Assembly: GCF_000381265.1 (NCBI RefSeq)
Contig: NZ_KB906275.1
Coordinates: 1 to 64,000 of the forward strand
Direction: 5' to 3'
Source: Curvibacter lanceolatus ATCC 14669
Lineage (GTDB): Bacteria; Pseudomonadota; Gammaproteobacteria; Burkholderiales; Burkholderiaceae_C
Length of the DNA stretch: 64,000 bases
Below are positions 36,401 to 44,958 of this stretch, one piece after another; the stretch's first letter is position 1; the number at the start of each line of letters is the position of its first letter. The notes beneath the pieces are model-generated. The model searched no databases, was not told where the DNA came from, and worked only from the letters and a program-made list of their open reading frames with translations. The translations under genes were made by a program, and so were the position numbers.

Positions 36401-37469
36401 ACTGGCCAGCAACCACCTTCGCCTGGCAGCGGCGCAGAAGCTGGCTGGCATCGGTGACTGGCAGTGGGACAGGGACAGTGGCCTGTTCAGCTGCTCAGAT
36501 CAGATGCTACGCATGTTGGACAAGAGCCTGGCCGCCTCACGCGAACTCTCGCGCGAGCAATTGCTGGCCCACGTGTACCCGGATGACCGCACAAGCCTGG
36601 CCAAGGCATTGGACCAGGCGTGGCGCCATGGTGAGGGCCTGGCACTGGACATGCGCCTGATCCGCAGCGAAGGCCCCGAGTTGATCGTGCACATGCACGG
36701 CACGGTGCAGCGCGCACGGGGCACTATGAGCATGAGCGGAACAATGCAGGACATCAGCGAACGCAAGCGCATCGAATCCGAACTGCGCGATTCGCGCGAG
36801 CGACTGCGCGAACTGGTGGCCTACGAGAGCGAGGTGATCGAGCAGGAGCGCAAGCGCATCGCACGCGAGGTACATGACGAACTGGGCCAGTTGCTGACGG
36901 CGCTGCGAATGGACCTGTCGATGCTGCGCGGCCAGTTGGAACCCGATGGCGCCAGCGCCCAGCGCGCTGCCCAGATGCGCGAAACCATGGTCACCATGAC
37001 CGAGGTGGTACGCCACATCGCCTCCAATCTGCGACCGGCTGCGCTGGACCTCGGCCTGGTGGCCGCCATCGAGTGGCTGGCCGAAGACTTCTCGCTGCGC
37101 TGGGAAACACGGTGCGTGCTGCAGTTGCCACGAGCTGAGGAAGGGGACCTGACCAGCTTGTCCGAGGCCGCCTCACTGGCCCTGTTCAGGGCCGTGCAAG
37201 AATCATTGACCAATATCGCGAAGTACGCGCGCGCCAACGAGGTGGTGATTGCACTGTCCTGCGAGTCGGGGCAACTGCGCCTGTGCGTGAGCGACAACGG
37301 CTGCGGCTTCGACCTGGCCGAAGTGGCCGCGCGCCGTGGCGGCGGCCTGGGCCTGCTGGGCATGCGCGAGCGCATGCACGCGCTGGGCGCCCGGCTGCAC
37401 ATCGAGTCTGGCTCCGGCGGCACCCTCATCGACATCAGCTACAACATCGGCAGGAGTCCTGATTCATGA
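33441..37469 (+). CDS. Multi-PAS membrane sensor histidine kinase, NarX/NarL class
   Basis: This 1342-aa kinase has about seven N-terminal membrane segments (residues 10-240), an extracytoplasmic part (about 240-460), another membrane helix (462-488) and roughly five PAS modules (about 500-1115). A HisKA_3 dimerisation domain carries the phospho-acceptor H1145 in IAREVHDELGQLL, and a HATPase ends the protein (DNGCGFD, GGLGLLGMRERM). HisKA_3 kinases pair with LuxR-type regulators, and the next gene, overlapping by 4 nt, is exactly that. The start codon is GTG; an ATG 18 bp downstream is possible. The signal is unknown; the PAS array could bind haem, flavin or small ligands. Confidence 0.9.
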   Translation: MFDLRKMSLLGRLGHIGAWAALLWIVVLMLLQFSTSLRALWPALAAPELNPVSLLALGLPPLAQVLRPHAQRLAALAIQAGLGLVGLMLLEWGMRLDSAVLLSNSVVDGVSMAGRYALAGWLLLSGLATWALQRPGHTRLTVALSLLALLSMGDSALAVFTITCWLVFGDVPGASLLFSLPVLLALLWFGLALVMIALGEIDRQGRSAPDQGYRWVFARNLGLLLTTSVLAGLAAAAVVSAQSADLLTEGLRARAERQARVLERHVGRAAALVAGAYQQAWAQPAAATTAGWDRDGFLRTLQSQGEHIELAADAREAARRHWVAAAPVLRTAELTASVLADGRVRIELPAKGRRSSLQVQLKLWSETGKSRTESDRQLRQPLLICQAGEQDLLLCSEFDPGSDGAPATAERFSVAAPGWREQGHRLVELSSEGQRLGLGAQAPIGDEGSYLMLRVGAASLFRSVGGPMLLAMLLLSGLALLGAAWSYWRQLPRLRKLYLSHAQSQATLHHLPLATLVLDAQQRVIRVNPAAEHLLGAPASHWLGLPVAGLLPDWPRRIDLSPLADGTSQSHNLDLLTAASTRVPVEVLLASYTLLGRRGILVMLRDLRAELDAARTMRRWTRVFEDSGWGVVIGSVGPWPVLELVNPAYARMLGYRPEELVGQPVRQHVPVSHWETLTQLRRDAELGGSVQGEMRHQRRDGSEIPTLVSISAVRDDSGALLHFVVSVQDISPLKNAEQTATRHALHLRAVLDALPVGVWIGDLHGQTTQTNPAARQLWLGDSAQQMPDWRGSGALPIQHDSLMRRAVVLRGTLDSGLVDFDRAPGERRSLLTTASPMFDPQGEVIGAIAIDEDLSSLRRSELAARAAHDLLERILDAGVVGVALCDAVGRVLRHNLAWNLLIGPDAEADVLRSCLEPDDALLQKNLIARVARGELPTYVSEHRMHRVGGSLGWTLLIVCRLPANLGEEDRVLVQVLDVDERRRNAEELASNHLRLAAAQKLAGIGDWQWDRDSGLFSCSDQMLRMLDKSLAASRELSREQLLAHVYPDDRTSLAKALDQAWRHGEGLALDMRLIRSEGPELIVHMHGTVQRARGTMSMSGTMQDISERKRIESELRDSRERLRELVAYESEVIEQERKRIAREVHDELGQLLTALRMDLSMLRGQLEPDGASAQRAAQMRETMVTMTEVVRHIASNLRPAALDLGLVAAIEWLAEDFSLRWETRCVLQLPRAEEGDLTSLSEAASLALFRAVQESLTNIAKYARANEVVIALSCESGQLRLCVSDNGCGFDLAEVAARRGGGLGLLGMRERMHALGARLHIESGSGGTLIDISYNIGRSPDS

Positions 37470-38110
37470 ACCCGATCGACGTCATCGTCACCGACGACCA
37501 CAGCATCGTGCGCAGCGGTTTGCGCCAGCTCCTCAGCAGTGCCCCCAACCTGCGGGTGGCTGGCGAGGCCGCCGATGGCCATGCGCTGCTGGAGTTGCTG
37601 CGCCACACCGGTGCCGACGTGGTGCTGCTCGACCTGTCGATGCCCGGCCTAAGCGGGGTAGACCTGATCAAGCGGCTTCAGCTCGACCACCCGGACCTGC
37701 CGGTGCTGGTGCTGTCCATGCACGTTGAGGCGCAGATCGTGGCCCGGGTGCTGCGCGCCGGCGCAGCCGGCTACGTGACCAAGGACTGCGAGCCCACCGC
37801 GTTGATCGGGGCGGTGCGCAAGGTGGCGGCCAAGGGCCGCTACATTGATCCGGCCCTGGTCGATTCTGTGGTCTTCCACGGCGCACTCAACCCGGGCTCC
37901 GACTCTCCGCATGAACAACTGTCGCCGCGCGAACTGCAGGTTCTGGAGCGAATTGCCGCCGGCCAGCCCCTGGGCCAGATCGCCGACGCGCTGCACCTGA
38001 GCCCGAAGACGGTGAGCACCCACAAGATGCGGTTGATGCAGAAGCTGGCGTTGCAGACCAATGCCGACCTACTGAAATACGCTCTGCGCCATGGCATCAC
38101 CAGCCACTGA
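37466..38110 (+). CDS. NarL/FixJ-family response regulator
   Basis: The 214-aa protein has a receiver domain with phospho-acceptor D56 in VVLLDLSMPG and the acidic pocket VTDDHS. Its C-terminal LuxR helix-turn-helix reads LSPRELQVLERIAAGQPLGQ and LSPKTVSTHKMRLMQKL. Its start overlaps the kinase stop (ATGA), making them a cognate pair. Targets are unknown; the adjacent HD-GYP and chemotaxis genes are plausible. Confidence 0.93.
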   Translation: MNPIDVIVTDDHSIVRSGLRQLLSSAPNLRVAGEAADGHALLELLRHTGADVVLLDLSMPGLSGVDLIKRLQLDHPDLPVLVLSMHVEAQIVARVLRAGAAGYVTKDCEPTALIGAVRKVAAKGRYIDPALVDSVVFHGALNPGSDSPHEQLSPRELQVLERIAAGQPLGQIADALHLSPKTVSTHKMRLMQKLALQTNADLLKYALRHGITSH

Positions 38111-38271
38111 GGCCAGGGTCAGGATTTCCCGACAGCGAATCCGGCATGACTGAACGGGGCGTGAGGCCGGGCCCGACAGACCACCACGGCAGGCTCAGGC
38201 AGCATCGGATGCCGTAGCGTGCCGCATGGCGGCCCTTTGCGCACATCAGGTCCCCAGCGATAACCCCAGGA

Positions 38272-39354
38272 ATGCCCATGGATCAGAACGAACTCATTCG
38301 CCGGCTGTCGGGCGAGTATCCCTACCGAGTGCTGATGATCGACGACGATCCGCTGCAACGTCTGCTGATCGAGGAGATCCTGGAGCCGCCGCAATACCAC
38401 CTCACTTATGCGCCGGGCGGCCAGGATGGCCTGGACTGGCTGTGCCGGGCCGAATTCGATGTGGTGCTGACCGACCGTCGCATGCCCGGCATGGACGGTG
38501 ACGAGTTCTGCCGCCGGGTCCGCAGCGACCTCGGCCTGGCGGTGCAGCCCATCCTGATGATCACCGGCAGCACGGCGGCGGAAGACTTGATGGGCGGCCT
38601 GTCTTCAGGTGCCGACGACCTGTTGCGCAAGCCCTACCACCCAATGGAGCTGCGCGCCCGCGTGCAGGCCGCGGTGCATCGCAAGCGCATCACCGACCAG
38701 CTCGACAGCACGGAATCCACCCTGTTCGCCCTGGCCCGCATGGTCGAGGCCAAGGACGAAAACACCGGCGATCACTGCTCACGCCTGGCGCACAAGGCCG
38801 TGTTGCTGGGCCTGGAGTTGGGCCTGTCGACGGCCGAACTGATGGCGCTGCGCCGCGGCGGCGTACTGCACGACATTGGCAAGCTCGGCATCCCGGACGC
38901 GATCCTACTCAAGCCAGGCCACCTCACCCCCGAAGAATGGGTTGTGATGCGGGAACACACCACCATTGGCCACCAACTGGTGTCGCAGCTCAAGAGCATG
39001 CGCCTGACCGCGCCGATCATCCGGCACCACCACGAACGCTGGGACGGCAGCGGCTATCCCGACGGCCTGGCCGGCGAATCCATTCCCTTGCTGGCGCGGG
39101 TATTCCAGTTGGTCGACATCCACGACGCGCTGATATCGCCTCGCCCCTACAAGGAGGGCATGAGTGCCGAGCAGGCCTCAGCCATCCTGGCTGATGAGGC
39201 CGAGCGCGGCTGGCGTGACCCCTACATGACGCGTCGCTTCCTCGATCTGGTGCGGCGGCGCCCCGAACTGGCCAGCATGAGCACGCCCCAGGCCGATCCA
39301 GCCAACGACGACCTGGGTGTGCGGCTATATGCCAGCATGACACGCCGCAACTGA
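38272..39354 (+). CDS. Response regulator with HD-GYP domain (c-di-GMP phosphodiesterase, RpfG-like)
   Basis: The 360-aa protein has an N-terminal receiver (phospho-acceptor D68 in VVLTDRRMPGMDG) and a C-terminal HD-GYP domain. Catalytic H200-D201 lie in GGVLHDIGKLGIPD, with downstream metal histidines in IIRHHHERWDGSGYP and the GYP triad at 261-263. HD-GYP enzymes hydrolyse cyclic di-GMP to GMP. Two ATG codons 6 bp apart could start it. It sits between two sensor kinases, so phosphorylation by the downstream hybrid kinase or the upstream one is likely. The role would be to tie these sensors to motility or biofilm choice. Confidence 0.93.
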   Translation: MPMDQNELIRRLSGEYPYRVLMIDDDPLQRLLIEEILEPPQYHLTYAPGGQDGLDWLCRAEFDVVLTDRRMPGMDGDEFCRRVRSDLGLAVQPILMITGSTAAEDLMGGLSSGADDLLRKPYHPMELRARVQAAVHRKRITDQLDSTESTLFALARMVEAKDENTGDHCSRLAHKAVLLGLELGLSTAELMALRRGGVLHDIGKLGIPDAILLKPGHLTPEEWVVMREHTTIGHQLVSQLKSMRLTAPIIRHHHERWDGSGYPDGLAGESIPLLARVFQLVDIHDALISPRPYKEGMSAEQASAILADEAERGWRDPYMTRRFLDLVRRRPELASMSTPQADPANDDLGVRLYASMTRRN

Positions 39355-39391
39355 AGCCCGTGCGGCCCGCCTTCCTCGATTTTTGCCATTC

Positions 39392-42300
39392 ATGCCAACC
39401 TTCCAAGTATTTGTTGCCAACTCCCGTGCCGAATGGCGGCGCGCCCTGCCCCTGCTGGTGCTGATCCCGCTGGTCTGGCTACTGGAGCAGACCTCGCTGA
39501 GTGCCCTGCCCCAATTTGCCCGGATGGGCTTTCTGGCCGCTCATACCAGCGTGGAGGTCGTGGCAGTTGTTCTGGCCTCGCTGAGCTTTGGCCTGCTCTG
39601 GATGGCCCCCGACAGCCCCCGCCGGCCTGCCTCCGTGCTGCTGGCGGCCGTGATGGGTGGAGCGGCTGTGCTGGACTTCCTTCACATGCTGTCCTACGAC
39701 GGCATGCCGCCTTTGGTGACGCCCTCGGGGGTGGAAAAAAGCATCGGCTTCTGGCTTGCCGGGCGAGCACTGGTCGCCTTCGGTCTGTTGGTGATGGCCA
39801 TCACCCCACCGGCCTCCCGCCCGCAACGCGGGTACCCCCGCCTGTCGCTGGGCCTTGTGGGCTGTCTGGTAGCGCTCAGCAGCGCCATGATCCTCTTCTG
39901 GCCCGATCTGCTGCCGCGCACCTTCGAACCCGGCCAAGGCTTGACCGCGGCTAAGGTAGGCAGCGAAATGGCCCTGATCGCCCTGCTGCTGACGACAGCC
40001 CTGCGCCTGGAATACCTCTGCCGACGTGGCGCCGGCGTACCGATGACGGCCATGGCCATCGCGGCGGTACTCTCGGCCATCGCCGAAGGCTGCTTCGCCA
40101 CCTACAGCAGCCCGACGGACATCTTCAATGCACTGGGGCACATCGCCAAGATCGCGGCCTATGGCTACCTCACCCGCGCAGCCTACCTGCTGGCCGTGCG
40201 CCAGCCGCTGCAGGCGGCCGGTGGCATTGCCGACGCCTTGCAAGCCACACTCAACCCAGCCCTGATCTGTGACGAGGACGGCACCATCGTCTGGATGAAC
40301 CCAGCCTTTGTACAGGTTACCGGCTACGAAGCACAGGCCTTGCTGGGCCGCGAGCTCGACGTGCTGCGAGTGGCCGGCGACGAGCAGGCCTGGGCCCAGA
40401 TGCGTGAGGCGATGATCCAGGCCCAGCCCTGGAAGGGACAGGTTCAGGTGCGGCGCCACAACGGCAGCATCTACCTCGATGATCGCAGCGTGACACCGAT
40501 GCGGGGCTCGCAAGGCCATCTGAACGGGTTTGTGATCCTGGGCGACGACGTCACCGAGCGGCATCGGATCGAGCGCGAACTGATCGCCAGCGAGGAACGC
40601 ATGCGAGCCCTCCTGAGTTCGGCCCCTGACGCCGTGGTGGTGATCGACGCGCAGGGCCACATCCAGATGGTCAACCACGCGGTGGAACGAATGTTTGGCT
40701 TCAGCAGCGACGAACTGCTAGGCGCCAATGTCAATCTGCTGATGCCCGACGGGGTGGCGCGCCTGCACGACGGATTTGTACAGCACTACATGGACACCGG
40801 TGAACGCCACATCATTGGCGTGGGCCGCGACATGCTGGCGCGCAGGCGCGACGGGCGCGAATTGCATGTGCAACTCACCGTCGGTGAGGCCCGCCTGAGC
40901 GAAGGCTTGGTGTTCATCGGCTTCATGCGCGACATCAGCGAGCGGGTGCAGGTGCAAAAAGAGCTGGCCGAGCGCGAGGCGCGCTACCGCGCGTTGATGG
41001 ACACCGCACTCGATGGCGTCTGGATCTGTGACGAACAGGGCCGCTTTCTGGAAGTCAACGATGCCTATGTGCGGATGTCGGGCTACAGCCGCGCCGAACT
41101 GTTGCGTATGCGCATCCCCGACGTCAATGCCGACGACCAACCCGGCCATGTGAGCCGCCACATCCAGATCACACTGGTGTCGGGGCACGACCGCTTTGAG
41201 ACCCGGCACCGACGCAAGCACGGTGACCACTGGCCGGTGGAGATCACCACCAGCCGCTCGCCTTTGGGCGATGGGCACTTCTTTGTCTTCGTGCGCGACC
41301 TGTCCGAGCGCCGTGCTGCCGCACAAGCACTGCGACAGAGCGAGGAACGCTTTGAACTGGCCTTGCGCGGCACCAATGACGGGCTGTGGGACCGCAACCT
41401 GATCGACGGCAGCGTCTACCTTTCACCGCGCTGCGAGGAAATGCTGGGTTACCAGGAAGGCGAACTCAAGCTCAATGCCGAGACCGCCTCGCGCCTCATC
41501 CATCCCAGCGACGCACTGGCGCTGCACCTTGCGCTGGGTGACGTGTTGGCAGGTCGCAGCGACGAACGCTTCGAAATTGAAACCCGCCTGCGACACAAGC
41601 ACGGCCATTGGGTCGATGTGTTGTCTCGGGGCCAGCTGTTACGGGATGGCGCCGGCACACCGGCGCGCATGATCGGGACTGTACGCGACCTGACCGAGCG
41701 CAAACGCGCCGAGCAGGCCCTGTTCGAGAGCGAAAACAAGCTGCGCTCGCTGTTCGAGCTGTCGCCACTGGGCATTGCGCTGTGCACACTGGATGGCAAT
41801 CTGGTCGAATTCAACGAAGCCTATCGAACCCTGACCGGCTACAGCGCCGAGGCCTTGCAAGGCCTGTCGTACTGGGACCTCACGCCGTCAGAGTACATGC
41901 GCGCCGAGGCCGAACAGCTGAAGATGGTGGCACGCATCGGACGCTACGGCCCCTATGAAAAGGAGTACGTGCGCGCCGACGGCAGTCGCGTTCCGGTACG
42001 CCTCAATGGTGTTCGCATCGAACTCGGTGGCCAAGCTTATCTGTGGTCGATCAGCGAAGACCTCACGGTACAGCGCCGCATCGAAGCCGAGCGCCAGGCC
42101 GTACAGCAGCAGCAGATGCAGTCGCAAAAGCTGGAGGCTCTGGGTCACCTCACGGGCGGCATCGCACACGACTTCAACAACATGTTGGCCGGCATCATGG
42201 GCCTGGCCAGTCTGGGGCTGGAGCGCTATATCAGCGATCCTGGTGGCAAGCTGGCTGGCTACCTGCGCGAGATTGTGCGCACCAGCGAGCGCGGGCGCGA

Positions 42301-43282
42301 TCTGGTCGCCAAGATGCTGGCCTACGTGCGCACCGAGGAACCCGAGGACGTTGCGCCACGCCAGCTCGGCGCCATGGTCGGCGAGATGTTCGACATGCTC
42401 AAGTCCTCCATTCCAAGCGGCATCCTGCTGAGCTACGGGGCCGATCACCCGCTGCCCGCGGTGCGAATCTCGGCGGTCGACGTGCAACAGATCGTGATGA
42501 ACCTGGTGATCAACGCGCGCGATGCACTGGGGGCCAGCGGCAACATCGACATCCGCCTGCTCAACGCCCAACTGGCCGCGGAATCCTGCAGCAACTGCCA
42601 GGGAATCGCACACGGCCGTTTCGTGGTGCTGGAGGTGGCTGACGACGGCCCGGGCATTGCGCCCGAGGTGCTGCCCAAGATCTTTGACCCTTTCTTCACC
42701 ACCAAGGGTGTGGGCAAGGGCACCGGCCTGGGGCTGTCCTCGGTAGTGGGTCTGGTTCACAAGGCAGGCGGCCACATTCAGGTGCATGACAGAACGCCGC
42801 ATGGCACTGCCATGCGGGTGCTTTTGCCGGCGGCGCAGGATGTGCCGGTGGACGAAGTGGCGCCACGCCCCACCCTCGAGTTCGTGTCCGGCGAGGCGAT
42901 CTGGGTGGTCGACGACGACCCGGCGGTACTGGTGTTCCTGAGCGAACTGTTACGCGAACACGGCTTCACCGTGTCGGCCTTTGCCGACCCTCGGCAGGCG
43001 CTGGCGGCCCTGGGCCAGGCACTGCGCCCAGGACAGGGCGCAGCACCGCCTGCAGCCTTGATCACCGATCAGACCATGCCCGGCATGTCGGGCGTGGCCC
43101 TGTTCAAGGCGGCCCAGTCGCTGTGTCCCTCGCTGGGCGTGATCATCTGCACAGGCTACAGCGAGTACATTGATGCCGAATCGGCGCGCCAGATGGGAGT
43201 GCGCCACTTTCTGCGCAAGCCTTTCGACTCACACGAACTGCTGGAAAAAATCGCTGACATGCTGGGCCGCGGCAAAGCCTGA
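39392..43282 (+). CDS. MASE3 multi-PAS hybrid sensor histidine kinase
   Basis: The 1296-aa protein starts with about eight membrane helices forming a MASE3-like sensor (DFLHMLSYDGMPPLVTPSG near residues 90-110). Five PAS modules follow (about 270-890), one with the FixL-like segment RALLSSAPDAVVVID...NHAVERMFGFS. Then come HisKA with H926 in GGIAHDFNNMLAG, a HATPase (NARDALG, GTGLGLSSVVGLVHKAGG) and a C-terminal receiver with D1226 in LITDQTMPGMSG. It lacks a DNA-binding output, so the phosphate is probably relayed to another protein such as the HD-GYP regulator just upstream. A TTG 9 bp before the ATG is an alternative start. Confidence 0.9.
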   Translation: MPTFQVFVANSRAEWRRALPLLVLIPLVWLLEQTSLSALPQFARMGFLAAHTSVEVVAVVLASLSFGLLWMAPDSPRRPASVLLAAVMGGAAVLDFLHMLSYDGMPPLVTPSGVEKSIGFWLAGRALVAFGLLVMAITPPASRPQRGYPRLSLGLVGCLVALSSAMILFWPDLLPRTFEPGQGLTAAKVGSEMALIALLLTTALRLEYLCRRGAGVPMTAMAIAAVLSAIAEGCFATYSSPTDIFNALGHIAKIAAYGYLTRAAYLLAVRQPLQAAGGIADALQATLNPALICDEDGTIVWMNPAFVQVTGYEAQALLGRELDVLRVAGDEQAWAQMREAMIQAQPWKGQVQVRRHNGSIYLDDRSVTPMRGSQGHLNGFVILGDDVTERHRIERELIASEERMRALLSSAPDAVVVIDAQGHIQMVNHAVERMFGFSSDELLGANVNLLMPDGVARLHDGFVQHYMDTGERHIIGVGRDMLARRRDGRELHVQLTVGEARLSEGLVFIGFMRDISERVQVQKELAEREARYRALMDTALDGVWICDEQGRFLEVNDAYVRMSGYSRAELLRMRIPDVNADDQPGHVSRHIQITLVSGHDRFETRHRRKHGDHWPVEITTSRSPLGDGHFFVFVRDLSERRAAAQALRQSEERFELALRGTNDGLWDRNLIDGSVYLSPRCEEMLGYQEGELKLNAETASRLIHPSDALALHLALGDVLAGRSDERFEIETRLRHKHGHWVDVLSRGQLLRDGAGTPARMIGTVRDLTERKRAEQALFESENKLRSLFELSPLGIALCTLDGNLVEFNEAYRTLTGYSAEALQGLSYWDLTPSEYMRAEAEQLKMVARIGRYGPYEKEYVRADGSRVPVRLNGVRIELGGQAYLWSISEDLTVQRRIEAERQAVQQQQMQSQKLEALGHLTGGIAHDFNNMLAGIMGLASLGLERYISDPGGKLAGYLREIVRTSERGRDLVAKMLAYVRTEEPEDVAPRQLGAMVGEMFDMLKSSIPSGILLSYGADHPLPAVRISAVDVQQIVMNLVINARDALGASGNIDIRLLNAQLAAESCSNCQGIAHGRFVVLEVADDGPGIAPEVLPKIFDPFFTTKGVGKGTGLGLSSVVGLVHKAGGHIQVHDRTPHGTAMRVLLPAAQDVPVDEVAPRPTLEFVSGEAIWVVDDDPAVLVFLSELLREHGFTVSAFADPRQALAALGQALRPGQGAAPPAALITDQTMPGMSGVALFKAAQSLCPSLGVIICTGYSEYIDAESARQMGVRHFLRKPFDSHELLEKIADMLGRGKA

Positions 43283-43409
43283 TGCGCCAAGCCGGCGTCT
43301 CGCCCGGTATGGGGGTCAGGTTTTACTGACGCGATTTCAGTGCGCTCTGAGGACATTAAAAGCCCTCGCCTTATAGCGGCGCCAACCGGTCCTCCCTAGC
43401 ATCGGTTGC

Positions 43410-44564
43410 ATGAAGTCAGAACCTTCTCGAAACACTCTGCCTGGCCTGGATGCGGGCGCCGTGGTCTGGTTGGCCTGGCCCCTGATCGTGGGCGCCATCG
43501 GCGCCCTGGCCTGCCTGCAACTGGGCCGGCCGCTGTGGGCAGGGGGCCTGATGCTGATGGGTCTGCTCGGCGTGGGCGGAGGCTGGCGCGTGCTACGCCG
43601 ACCCCCACCGCCCCCGCTGGCAAAAGACCTGTTGCACGACCTGGAATCCCTTTGTGCACAGGCCCTGCCGATCTGGAGCCGGCAGATCGACAGTTCGGCC
43701 TCGCAAAGCGAAGTGGCCATCGGCGCACTGGCACGCCAGTTCGGTGCCATCAAGGAGCGCCTGCAGCAGACGCTGGGCCTGTTTGCCCAGGTGGGGGGCG
43801 AAGACGGGGGCAGCGCGGCCGTGTTCGCCTCAGCCCAAAGCGAACTGCGGCAGATGGCCAGCGGCCTGCAGCTGGCGATGCAGGCCAAGGAAGAGATGCT
43901 TTCAGGCATACAAGGCCTGGGCGGTATTGCCACCGAGCTGCGCGAGATGGCAGAACTGGTCGGCTCGATCGCCCACCAGACCAATCTGCTGGCCATCAAC
44001 GCGGCCATCGAGGCGGCACGCGCCGGTGAGCAGGGGCGGGGTTTCGCGGTGGTGGCGCACGAGGTACGGCGCCTGTCAGCCCTGTCCGCAGACACGGGCC
44101 GCCAGATCACCAGCAAGGTCGGCTCGGTAGGTCAGGCCATCGGCCAGATCATCGAGGCCTCAGACCGCTTTGCAGAACGGGACAAGCAATTGCTGCAAAG
44201 CTCCGAGGCCACGATCGAAGGCGTGCTGACCCAGCTGCGCGGCGCCGTTCAGCAACTGGAGCAGCGCAACGACGTCCTGCAGCACGAGACCTCGGCCATC
44301 GACGGCGACATCAGCGAGGTGATGGTGGCGCTGCAGTTCCAGGACCGCACGGGTCAGATCCTGCGCCACGTGCAAAGCGACCTGCTGCGGCTGGAGTCCG
44401 ACCTGCAGTCACGCGCCCTGCAGCCCGACACGCGGCTGGACCCGCAGGCCTGGCTGGACCAATCGCGGAACAGCTACACGATGCAGGACCAGCTGGACAA
44501 CCACGGCCAGACCGGCGACGCAGTCGCGTCCGCACCGGCCAGCGAAGAGATCACTTTTTTCTGA
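43410..44564 (+). CDS. MCP-like signalling protein with a CheZ-like D-x-x-x-Q motif
   Basis: The 384-aa protein has two adjacent membrane helices (about 18-60), no periplasmic domain, and a signalling hairpin tip ([20 protein letters not shown], 192-211) with [14 protein letters not shown]. Beyond the hairpin, residues 305-322 read [18 protein letters not shown]. This matches the CheZ catalytic helix (E. coli D143-LTG-Q147) with D312 and Q316 in place. The tail ends in acidic-hydrophobic EEITFF, recalling the CheY-binding tail of CheZ. The next gene, 15 bp on, encodes CheY and no separate cheZ exists in the operon. A receptor with built-in CheY-P phosphatase activity is thus plausible; that activity is inference. 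Confidence 0.82.
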   Translation: MKSEPSRNTLPGLDAGAVVWLAWPLIVGAIGALACLQLGRPLWAGGLMLMGLLGVGGGWRVLRRPPPPPLAKDLLHDLESLCAQALPIWSRQIDSSASQSEVAIGALARQFGAIKERLQQTLGLFAQVGGEDGGSAAVFASAQSELRQMASGLQLAMQAKEEMLSGIQGLGGIATELREMAELVGSIAHQTNLLAINAAIEAARAGEQGRGFAVVAHEVRRLSALSADTGRQITSKVGSVGQAIGQIIEASDRFAERDKQLLQSSEATIEGVLTQLRGAVQQLEQRNDVLQHETSAIDGDISEVMVALQFQDRTGQILRHVQSDLLRLESDLQSRALQPDTRLDPQAWLDQSRNSYTMQDQLDNHGQTGDAVASAPASEEITFF

Positions 44565-44579
44565 GGGAGCGAATAGGCA

Positions 44580-44948
44580 ATGGCAAAGACAGTCTTGATC
44601 GTGGATGACTCCATCAGCGTGCGCCAGGTAGTCGGCATGGCGCTGCGCGGCGCAGGCTACGAGGTAGTCGAGGCCACCGACGGGCACGACGCGTTGCGCA
44701 AGCTTGACGGCCGGAAGATCCACCTCGTCATCAGCGACGTGAACATGCCCCAGATGGATGGGCTGACCCTGCTGCGCCACATCAAGGCGCTGCCGGCCTA
44801 CAAGTTCACACCGGTGATCATCCTGACCACAGAAACCGATGCGGCCAAAAAGCTGGCCGGCCAGCAGGGTGGCGCCAAGGCCTGGGTGGTCAAGCCCTTC
44901 CGCCCCGATCAGCTGCTGGCCGCCGTGGCCAAGCTGATCCTGCCCTGA
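44580..44948 (+). CDS. cheY: Single-domain response regulator, CheY-like
   Basis: A 122-aa receiver domain with acidic pocket D9-D10 (LIVDDS), phospho-acceptor D53 (VISDVNMPQMDG), switch threonines in IILTTETD and the conserved lysine in VVKPFRP. With no output domain it should act by binding partners, such as the flagellar motor switch or another target. It lies between the CheZ-motif receptor and the STAS-CheA gene, 10 bp from the latter, so it is the obvious phosphate acceptor of this CheA. GAGGGAGCG precedes the ATG. Confidence 0.93.
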   Translation: MAKTVLIVDDSISVRQVVGMALRGAGYEVVEATDGHDALRKLDGRKIHLVISDVNMPQMDGLTLLRHIKALPAYKFTPVIILTTETDAAKKLAGQQGGAKAWVVKPFRPDQLLAAVAKLILP

Positions 44949-44958
44949 GGAGCGCAGC

